From: Defluviitaleaceae bacterium
GTDB lineage: Bacteria; Bacillota; Clostridia; Lachnospirales; WRAX01
Length of the DNA stretch: 61,574 nucleotides
Reading direction: 5' to 3'
Assembly: GCA_009784575.1 (NCBI GenBank)
Contig: WRBK01000011.1
Location: 1 to 61,574 of the forward strand
Shown: positions 1-7,398 of the stretch, in pieces
Layout of the letters: each line of letters starts with the position of its first letter
How positions within the stretch are numbered: position 1 is the first letter of the stretch
Made by a program: the position numbers and the translations under genes
The notes under the pieces: model-generated
What the model saw: the letters and a program-made list of their open reading frames with translations, nothing else
Told to the model about the DNA's origin: nothing
The model's database searches: none

Positions 1-282
1 CGCTCTATAACAAAAAGAGGAAGAAGAGAATTATCAAATGGAGATACAGAATCCTATGAATATACAGTACAAGTAGAAGATGTAGCAGCTACAAATGCAG
101 CTAGACAACAGATAAGAGAGATGCTAGAAAGAGTAAGAGACTACAACGAAGCAGCAAGAATCCCAAAAGAAGCCTCCCGCCAACTAGAAGAAGCAATAGC
201 AAGAAGGTCAGGAAGATGTACAAGCTACTGCCTCACAGGTAGCACTGCAACCAACGATACCACAGACCTATACTATGGGTAA
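1..282 (+). CDS. 3' end of an unrecognised protein (partial)
   Basis: An open frame runs from the window edge to TAA at 280-282 and gives 93 residues with no start codon in view. The peptide is rich in Arg, Glu and Ala, probably helical in its middle (about residues 38-70), and ends in a Cys/Thr/Ser-rich tail that may not be original. I do not recognise the family. The same reading frame continues downstream into an RCC1-repeat remnant, so this may be part of one decayed gene. It lies upstream of a type VII secretion locus, where substrate or accessory genes are often found, but nothing in the residues shows this. Confidence 0.45.
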   Translation, partial: RSITKRGRRELSNGDTESYEYTVQVEDVAATNAARQQIREMLERVRDYNEAARIPKEASRQLEEAIARRSGRCTSYCLTGSTATNDTTDLYYG

Positions 283-411
283 TTCTTTACTATGACAATA
301 ACCTCAAGTAGCAGTCTGTGGGCATGGGGTTGGAGTTAGCAAGGTCAACTCGGCGATGGTATAACCGAAAATAGCAATGTTGCCGTAAGGGTTTTGGGGT
401 CGTCGCGGTAG
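283..411 (+). pseudogene. RCC1-repeat remnant
   Basis: In the frame of the preceding partial gene, after its TAA, the translation contains SLWAWGWS, a TAG at 337-339, then QGQLGDGITENSNVAVRVLG and a further TAG at 409-411. This is a typical RCC1 beta-propeller repeat (LWAWGxNxxGQLGxGT) with a stop where a Tyr or Phe codon would be expected. It resembles the repeats of the intact RCC1 protein at 28765-30285. It is a relic without a usable start. The stretch 412-487 holds no gene I can see. Confidence 0.6.
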
Positions 412-501
412 CAGGTACCTGCTATAACTATAAAGTTGCATATGAAACAGGTTTAGAATTTTATTAATGTCCCAACTATTTTATTTTGGAGGATTACAGC
501 C

Positions 502-1092
502 GTGATAACCACAAAACAACATCTGCAACGAGCGACAATGTGCTTAACAACTATCCTGACACTGCTTTTTGTGTTGTGCTTTCATGCTCATACCTTCGCT
601 GAACACATTGAATTTCCAGAAACAGGCTTAATGCTTGCGCAAAACAATACATACCCACCACAAACACCACCACCAGATACTGCATTATACACCCCCACCC
701 ACCTCCCCATAGACATCTCCGCCATACGCCACGGAGAACAACCAAATATAACCCTATCCCTACGCTTTTTCGACCTAGACTTATTCTCCACAAACTCTCA
801 GAGGATAAATGAGGCTATGGCAGAGCAATTAAGGCTTAATCGCAAAAGATTAGGGGATAGCTTATTTGAATCCTTTGAGACTGTCCGCATAATGGATGTA
901 AATGAACAAGTAGCATATATAGCATTGAACATGGGTTTGTTCACAGAACCAGCAAGCTTTGGTAGGATAGGTCAAGCGGATATAGCAGATGAAATACCTA
1001 TATGGGTTATTATCTTGCTATTACCCGTCTGTGCTGTCTTAGGTTATGTTATTGCTAGGGCAGTTGGACTGAAGAGTGAGGGCAAAGCATAA
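502..1092 (+). CDS. EssA-like membrane protein of a type VIIb secretion locus
   Basis: The protein has 196 residues with a GTG start preceded by GGAGG at 488-492. Residues 15-33 form a signal peptide or membrane anchor, followed by a Pro/Thr-rich linker. A soluble middle follows (about 85-160), and a C-terminal membrane segment lies near residues 165-186 with a short basic cytoplasmic tail. This layout and the position directly before EsaB, EssB and EssC match the EssA family, small membrane proteins of the Firmicute type VIIb apparatus. Residue similarity to EssA cannot be judged by eye, so the name rests on topology and neighbourhood. No WXG100 substrate gene is in view. Confidence 0.55.
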   Translation: MITTKQHLQRATMCLTTILTLLFVLCFHAHTFAEHIEFPETGLMLAQNNTYPPQTPPPDTALYTPTHLPIDISAIRHGEQPNITLSLRFFDLDLFSTNSQRINEAMAEQLRLNRKRLGDSLFESFETVRIMDVNEQVAYIALNMGLFTEPASFGRIGQADIADEIPIWVIILLLPVCAVLGYVIARAVGLKSEGKA

Positions 1093-1212
1093 ACAACAGA
1101 ACTCTTCACTTAGAGGCGGCAAGGCATCTAGCATAGAGATTATTAAATAACTTGTATAGTAATATATACAACAGAAGCAATTAAAATATTGAATCTTAAA
1201 GGGGATATCCCA

Positions 1213-1443
1213 ATGTTCATAACAATAACAATCCAAACAAACAACCATCAAGCCGACATACGCATAGACTCCGAGCAAAAGATATCGCAAGGGCTAAGGG
1301 TTCTTTATGAAAGTGGCAAGCTACCACCAGCGCATATGCCTGATTTTTTTCGTTCCAGCGTAAAAGAATGCCTAGTTAGCGCACATAGAACTTTTGGTGA
1401 GGAAGGGATATATGATGGGGATGTTTTGATTGTGGTGGAATGA
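1213..1443 (+). CDS. EsaB/YukD ubiquitin-like protein of the type VII locus
   Basis: The protein has 76 residues, close to the roughly 80 of EsaB/YukD. I chose the ATG at 1213 because AAAGGGG lies at 1198-1204; the frame is open upstream to a TTG at 1189, which would put that ribosome site inside the gene. The sequence begins with a beta strand (MFITITIQ) and ends with YDGDVLIVVE, the beta-grasp ending usual for YukD proteins. EsaB is a small cytosolic regulator or accessory of type VIIb secretion. It lies between the EssA-like gene and EssB, as in staphylococcal loci. Confidence 0.7.
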   Translation: MFITITIQTNNHQADIRIDSEQKISQGLRVLYESGKLPPAHMPDFFRSSVKECLVSAHRTFGEEGIYDGDVLIVVE

Positions 1444-1588
1444 TGGGGCATTCTGACTGCGACAGAGTAACCATCATCTATATCTATGGCAACAATAAAT
1501 CTTACATAAACCTCACATATTACAAAACATGAGGTGCAACCATGATAATACAAAACTAAATACACAGCCCATACAGCGAGGACAAAAA

Positions 1589-2854
1589 ATGGATAAAAAA
1601 CTTAACACTGGCAACAACCTAACCATCTTCATACGTAACAGTGACCTAGCCATATCAAAAGAAAAGCGAGCATTCCTTACATATCCATCAGAAGGTCTAG
1701 CTAACTGTTCTTTAGAGGAATTGGAGGATGGCATAAACCTTCTCTTTGAAGCAAGCGAACTGGAGCAAGCAAAGGCAGTTTATTCAATGACAAAAGAGCA
1801 GAGATACAGATTCCTAATCAACTGCGCAGACTTGGAAAGCCTATATTCAGAATACGACTTTTCTCTATCCACAGATAATCTTCTAGTGGATATTAATCTG
1901 CGGGCGCAGATTTTGATGAGAGATGTAAAGGCAAGCAATGGAAATCCTGATAACGAAAGATTCCTCCCAAGATACAAATCCCTGATAGGTAGTTTTTTAA
2001 TCCGCAAATACACATACGAAGACTTCGACAAAGGCGGTCAGGACCTCTATAGAAAAGACAAGCTATTACTTGAACTATCTAAGCTAGAAACACCCCATGA
2101 AATAAAAGCACGATTAATAAAGGAATACCATAAAACAGTAAATAAAACAGCTCAAACAAAACGTCTAGTATCTAAGCGCAGTGCAATGGTATCTCGTGTA
2201 GCTGTGCCTATCCTAACCATAGCACTAATGGCCGCGGGATACTTCACAAGCATGGCATTATTATTCGACATCCCATATAGAAATCAAGTGATACTAGCAA
2301 ATGAAGCCTATATAGCAGGAAACCCTCTGGAAGTACAAAGAACACTTACAGAATTTCCTGTACAAAACCTAACCCATGAAACAAAACACATACTTTCTCG
2401 CTCTTATGTAGCCACAGAACCTATAAGTGATGCCCAAAGAAATAATCTTCTAATGGGTTTAACGCTAATAACAGACACCTCCATCTTTGATTACTGGATA
2501 CATCTAGGTCGTCTTGAATTCTACGAAGCCATAGATATAGCCCAACGCTTCGGTGATAGCGAACTACTTCTTTTTGCTTACATAAGACAAGAAGCCATTG
2601 TAAGAGCCGACCCTCATATGCCTGGCAGCGAGAAGGTTACTTTGCTTTCCTATATAGAAGGCAGAATTGATGCTTTGCAGAGGGAGCGGGAGGTCGTTGA
2701 GGAAGCTATGAATAATAATGGTGATGTCGGTAACGGCGATATAGATGCATATGATAATGATGGTGCAGATGTATACGGCGATTATGACCAAGACCCCTAC
2801 GTTGACTCTTATGATGATGAAAGCTACGAAGATGAGGATGGTGGAGACGAATAA
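1589..2854 (+). CDS. essB: EssB, type VII secretion membrane pseudokinase
   Basis: The protein has 421 residues from the ATG at 1589, which follows GCGAGGA at 1577-1582 with good spacing; an ATG at 1529 would add 20 residues but has no comparable site. It shows a cytosolic N-terminal domain of about 200 residues (the pseudokinase-like region of EssB/YukC), one membrane segment at about residues 205-226, an extracytoplasmic helical domain, and an unusually acidic Asp/Glu/Tyr-rich tail. The stop overlaps the start of EssC (TAATG), indicating translational coupling. EssB is a core membrane subunit that contacts EssC. The acidic tail is longer than I would expect for the family. Confidence 0.8.
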   Translation: MDKKLNTGNNLTIFIRNSDLAISKEKRAFLTYPSEGLANCSLEELEDGINLLFEASELEQAKAVYSMTKEQRYRFLINCADLESLYSEYDFSLSTDNLLVDINLRAQILMRDVKASNGNPDNERFLPRYKSLIGSFLIRKYTYEDFDKGGQDLYRKDKLLLELSKLETPHEIKARLIKEYHKTVNKTAQTKRLVSKRSAMVSRVAVPILTIALMAAGYFTSMALLFDIPYRNQVILANEAYIAGNPLEVQRTLTEFPVQNLTHETKHILSRSYVATEPISDAQRNNLLMGLTLITDTSIFDYWIHLGRLEFYEAIDIAQRFGDSELLLFAYIRQEAIVRADPHMPGSEKVTLLSYIEGRIDALQREREVVEEAMNNNGDVGNGDIDAYDNDGADVYGDYDQDPYVDSYDDESYEDEDGGDE

Positions 2855-5800
2855 TGAACACCAACTTTTTAGCACTATTCAATGGCGGCAATATGACAGA
2901 ACTCTCTGCGCAGGCTCTAGTTTCTGAACTTAGAGTTGTGGGGGAAAAGATTAATGACCTTAACCCCGACACACCACTTATCGAACAATTATCCATACTA
3001 CCAAACAAACTATTCCATATATCAGGTGGATTGGTCGCTTTGCATGTACAAGTTGAGCCTAGATATTTCTCTACAGTTCGTGTTAATCCTATTAGAATTG
3101 GTAGTTCTGTTAGTAACCATGTGAGGATTTGTAATGGCAGTAAAGATGATGTCCATGGCAGTGATGATGACAATATCAAAGCTACAGATGCAAGCTTGTC
3201 GGTTAGCGGTAACACGCTCTCCGTCATAGAGGGCAATAACATATACCTCAATGGCAAAAAGATATCCACAGGAAACCACCCCCTATCCTACGGAGATAGC
3301 CTATGGGTAGGCACAACAAAGATAATACCTCATAACGGCTACATAGAGTGCGTTGGCTTAGATTTTGATATTAACCTCAACATCTCCCCAACAACCCCAA
3401 CCCCCTACGCAGGCTTCCCTGACTACAAACGCTCCCCCAGAATAATAAAACGCTCCCCAACAGAAGATGCAGAAATAAAATCCCCCCAAAAGAAAGACGA
3501 AAAGAAGAAATGGGAGATTCTTAAAGTAGTTCTTCCCCCTGTCATGACCTCTATGGTAATGGTAGGCGGCAGTATGTTAATGGGCAGAGGTCTCTTTGTT
3601 CTTATAAGTGCCGCCGCTATGTTTGTAAGCGTTGTGTTTTCAACTACAATGCTTATAAGCGACCGCAAAGAGAGGAAAAAGAAACAAGCAGAGCGAGAGG
3701 ATAATTATGATATATACCTACTAGAAAGACGCAAGGCTATATATGAGCTTTATGAAGCTAATAAAGAGTCGCTATTATACCACAACCTATCCCCAAAAGA
3801 AATAGAACAAGAAATACTATCATACTCCAGTCGCATATACGAACGCGCTGCCAATGACAGCGACTTTTTAACCATGTCATTGGGCTATGGCACTTTGTCT
3901 ACCAGCTTTAATGTTAAATACGAAGTAGAGGGCGCAGCAGACGACATAAACAAAGACCCCTTAGTTGATGAAATGAAAGGGCTGGGCTCTTCCTATAAAA
4001 ACATACTTGATATGCCCATTATAATAGACCTAAAACAAGCGCACCTTGGTCTTGTAGGCGAAAAAGTATACATACACCGCCAGCTATCAGCAATCATGAC
4101 ACAGCTATGCTTCTATCAAAGCTATCATGACATAGAAGTCATTATGCTAATAGAAGAAGAACATAGGCCAAGCTTTGAATGGACAAGATGGTATCCTCAC
4201 CTGAAAATAAAGAACATAAATGTAACAGGGCTAATATCGACAGAAAACCACAGAGACCAAGCACTGGGCAATATCGCCCAAGTGCTTAAAATGCGTAAGC
4301 AAAAACAAGAAGAAGAGAAAAAAGACAGCCGCTTTTTGCCGCATTATGTCTTTATAATAGATAATCCTAAGCTAATAATTAACCACAGCATAATGGAATA
4401 TCTGCAAACACCAAGCACAGACCTAGGATTCTCACTAATATATACAACGCACCTGCAAGCCAATCTGCCCGAAAACATAAGGACCGTATTTCTGCTAACT
4501 GGCGGTGAACATGGCATACTTGTAATGAACGAAGGCAATCTATTAAACACATGTGCTATATTACCAAGTCTTGCAGGTGTAAACCTAGAAGCAATGTCCC
4601 GAAAGATTGCTCCTTTACGCCACAGCCAAGGCATATCTACCCAAATACCCGAAAGTGTATCCTTCTTTGAGCTATATAATGTTAAAAGACCAGAAGAAAT
4701 ACCTGTGCTTAGCCTATGGGAGAAAAATGCCTGCCATAAATCTTTGGCTGTACCTTTAGGGCTGCGTGGCAAAGATGATATCGTAAACCTAAACCTGCAT
4801 GAGAAAGCCCATGGTCCACATGGTCTTGTAGCGGGTACAACAGGCTCTGGTAAATCTGAGATTGTGCAATCTTACATATTATCTCTGGCTGTCAACTTCC
4901 ATCCCCACGAAGTGGGCTTCCTTCTGATTGACTACAAAGGTGGCGGCATGGCCAATCTCTTTGCTAAGTTGCCGCATCTATTGGGTACTATAACAAATCT
5001 GGACGGAAGCGAAAGCATGAGGGCATTAGCATCTATAAAAAGCGAACTTGCTAGAAGACAGCGTATTTTTAACGAGTACAATGTAAACAGCATAAACCAA
5101 TACACAAAACTTTTCAAAGCAGGAGAATCCACCCTGCCCATGCCTCACCTATTTATCATATCCGATGAGTTTGCAGAGCTAAAGAAAGAGCAGCCAGAGT
5201 TTATGGCTGAACTTGTAAGTACCGCGCGTATTGGTCGAAGCCTTGGTGTGCATTTGATACTGGCAACACAAAAGCCAACAGGCGTTGTTGATGACCAGAT
5301 ATGGTCTAACTCTAAATTCAAGTTGGCTCTTAAAGTAGCCAATGAGGGTGATAGCAATGAGGTATTAAAAACCCCCGATGCCGCCCGTATTACACAGCCA
5401 GGCAGAGCATACCTACAAGTAGGCAATAACGAGATATATGAGCTTTTTCAATCCGCGTACAGCGGCGCGCCTTATAGCGAAGATGTTGTAGAGCGCGGGT
5501 TTGATAATAGAGTGTATATGATAAACAGGCTTGGCCAAGGTGTGTTGCTTAACGAAGACCTTAGCCTTGTAGATACCGCCGAGGATTCAAGACTAACTCA
5601 ACTTGATGTTACAGTTAATCATATTCATGACTTGTATGGCCAATTAGGCTCTACAATTGTTGATAGACCATGGTTGCCGCCTTTGCTAGATAAGATTATT
5701 GCAGAACAAGCAGTCTTAGGTCGTGATGTCGGTCAAATCAATACCATAGGTCTCTCTATACCTATGGGCATGGTAGATATCCCTGAAGAGCAACGCCAAA

Positions 5801-7278
5801 CAGAATACTCACATAACTTCATAGAGGACGGAAACCTAGCTGTGTTTGCAGCATCAGGCTTTGGCAAATCTACTGTGCTTATGAATATTGCTTTGACATT
5901 AGCTTCTACCAACTCTCCAAGGCTGCTTAATTATTTCGTTTTGGACTATGGCAATTCGGCATTGGCACAACTGCGCGGCCTGCCCCATACAGCAGACTAT
6001 CTATCAATAGATGATGGCGAAAAGCTGGACAAGCTTGAAAAGCTATTAGCAGAAGAGTTAAAAAAGCGCAAGCAGCTTTTTGCTTCTGTTAATGCTATTA
6101 ATTTCAAGATGTATAATGAAGTCGCTAAAGAAAAACTCCCTGCCATAATAGTCTTTGTAGATAACACCGACATAGTGCGCGAAGTAAGCGAAAGCCTAGA
6201 AGACACTCTAACAAAGCTCTCAAGAGATGGTATAGGCGTTGGTATATATATCACAATAGCCGCATCCCGCCCAGGAGCTGTGCGCTATTCTGTGCTTAAC
6301 AACTTTAAAAACAAGCTTGCTATGTTTATGTATGATGCATCAGATGCCACCACTCTTGTTGGTCGTTCTGCATATCAGCTACCAGAGGTACGAGGTCGCG
6401 CTATGGTTAAGCTAAAGGATGTGCATATAGCACAGCTATACCTTCCTGTGCCGCATGAAGACGAAATGTCATATGTCAAGCTAATTGGTGAGGTTATAGC
6501 AGATATCGATGAACATAACACAGCACCAAAAGCTAGAGGTGTCAGAATTGTTCCTGATGCTATTACCTATACAGACCTCGTGCCATACCTAAACACAAAT
6601 GACCGCATGGGCATTATAGGCTTTGATATTGAGTCTACCGAGCCAACATATTTTGACATGTCTATCACATCACAGCTTATTGTTGGTGGGCCTGCAACTG
6701 GTAAGACTAATGTGTTAAAGTTGTTGATTAAGCAGTTTGTTGATGATGAATCCATCGCAGATACCACCAACCTCTGCTTCATATCCGATTCTCGCGCCTG
6801 CGACTTGCAAGATTATGAAGACATACCAAGCATCACCTACATGAGCAGTGAAAACCAATTGGAGGAATTCTTTACAAGGCTATCACAAGAAGTAGGGCGC
6901 AGACAAAACCTATACGAACAATCAGGTATGCGCATAAAAGACTTCATAGCATCCCTGCCTACAGCCCTAGTCCTAATAGATGATGCTGATAACTTCGTGG
7001 AGCTATGCAAGCCCAAATCATTTGAAACGGAAAGTCTTATGGCAAAATCCAAAGAAATGGGCATCACCTTTATTGCTACCACCCTCCCAGGCAAGATGCG
7101 TGGCTATGACGGCATAACTACCATCCTTAAAGATAATCAAGCTGGACTTGTGCTTGGCAGCCCTTCTGACCAAGGCATTCTTGCTGTAACGCCTCCTCGT
7201 AACTATAAAGCTATAGTAGATATTGGCTTTTGGTTTAAGAGAGGGGATGTTAGACAGGTTAAACTGCCGCTTATGTGA
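2854..7278 (+). CDS. essC: EssC, FtsK/SpoIIIE-type ATPase of type VII secretion
   Basis: This is the motor of the type VIIb system, 1474 residues and full family length. In order: an N-terminal FHA-like domain (about residues 60-130), two close membrane segments (about 225-268), then three tandem FtsK/SpoIIIE ATPase domains. Their Walker A motifs are GTTGSGKS near 659-667, ASGFGKST near 1000-1007 and GGPATGKT near 1277-1284. Walker B-type stretches are visible, for example LFIISDEFAEL in the first domain. It starts inside the EssB stop codon. All three P-loops keep the lysine and Ser/Thr, so the protein looks functional. Substrates are likely recognised by the last ATPase domain, as in the family. 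Confidence 0.92.
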   Translation: MNTNFLALFNGGNMTELSAQALVSELRVVGEKINDLNPDTPLIEQLSILPNKLFHISGGLVALHVQVEPRYFSTVRVNPIRIGSSVSNHVRICNGSKDDVHGSDDDNIKATDASLSVSGNTLSVIEGNNIYLNGKKISTGNHPLSYGDSLWVGTTKIIPHNGYIECVGLDFDINLNISPTTPTPYAGFPDYKRSPRIIKRSPTEDAEIKSPQKKDEKKKWEILKVVLPPVMTSMVMVGGSMLMGRGLFVLISAAAMFVSVVFSTTMLISDRKERKKKQAEREDNYDIYLLERRKAIYELYEANKESLLYHNLSPKEIEQEILSYSSRIYERAANDSDFLTMSLGYGTLSTSFNVKYEVEGAADDINKDPLVDEMKGLGSSYKNILDMPIIIDLKQAHLGLVGEKVYIHRQLSAIMTQLCFYQSYHDIEVIMLIEEEHRPSFEWTRWYPHLKIKNINVTGLISTENHRDQALGNIAQVLKMRKQKQEEEKKDSRFLPHYVFIIDNPKLIINHSIMEYLQTPSTDLGFSLIYTTHLQANLPENIRTVFLLTGGEHGILVMNEGNLLNTCAILPSLAGVNLEAMSRKIAPLRHSQGISTQIPESVSFFELYNVKRPEEIPVLSLWEKNACHKSLAVPLGLRGKDDIVNLNLHEKAHGPHGLVAGTTGSGKSEIVQSYILSLAVNFHPHEVGFLLIDYKGGGMANLFAKLPHLLGTITNLDGSESMRALASIKSELARRQRIFNEYNVNSINQYTKLFKAGESTLPMPHLFIISDEFAELKKEQPEFMAELVSTARIGRSLGVHLILATQKPTGVVDDQIWSNSKFKLALKVANEGDSNEVLKTPDAARITQPGRAYLQVGNNEIYELFQSAYSGAPYSEDVVERGFDNRVYMINRLGQGVLLNEDLSLVDTAEDSRLTQLDVTVNHIHDLYGQLGSTIVDRPWLPPLLDKIIAEQAVLGRDVGQINTIGLSIPMGMVDIPEEQRQTEYSHNFIEDGNLAVFAASGFGKSTVLMNIALTLASTNSPRLLNYFVLDYGNSALAQLRGLPHTADYLSIDDGEKLDKLEKLLAEELKKRKQLFASVNAINFKMYNEVAKEKLPAIIVFVDNTDIVREVSESLEDTLTKLSRDGIGVGIYITIAASRPGAVRYSVLNNFKNKLAMFMYDASDATTLVGRSAYQLPEVRGRAMVKLKDVHIAQLYLPVPHEDEMSYVKLIGEVIADIDEHNTAPKARGVRIVPDAITYTDLVPYLNTNDRMGIIGFDIESTEPTYFDMSITSQLIVGGPATGKTNVLKLLIKQFVDDESIADTTNLCFISDSRACDLQDYEDIPSITYMSSENQLEEFFTRLSQEVGRRQNLYEQSGMRIKDFIASLPTALVLIDDADNFVELCKPKSFETESLMAKSKEMGITFIATTLPGKMRGYDGITTILKDNQAGLVLGSPSDQGILAVTPPRNYKAIVDIGFWFKRGDVRQVKLPLM

Positions 7279-7398
7279 TAAGAAATTGATAGTTGAAAAC
7301 AGAAGCTGGAAAATCAGAAGTTAGGAACAAAGAGTTAAAAATGCACAGAAACAGGATGATGTACTAAGATTATATGACTCAGAAAAGAGGTCGATATC

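Noticed and set aside
1529-1588. EssB start at the first ATG
   Set aside because: The ATG at 1589 has the ribosome site and the intervening residues do not look like the family's N-terminus.
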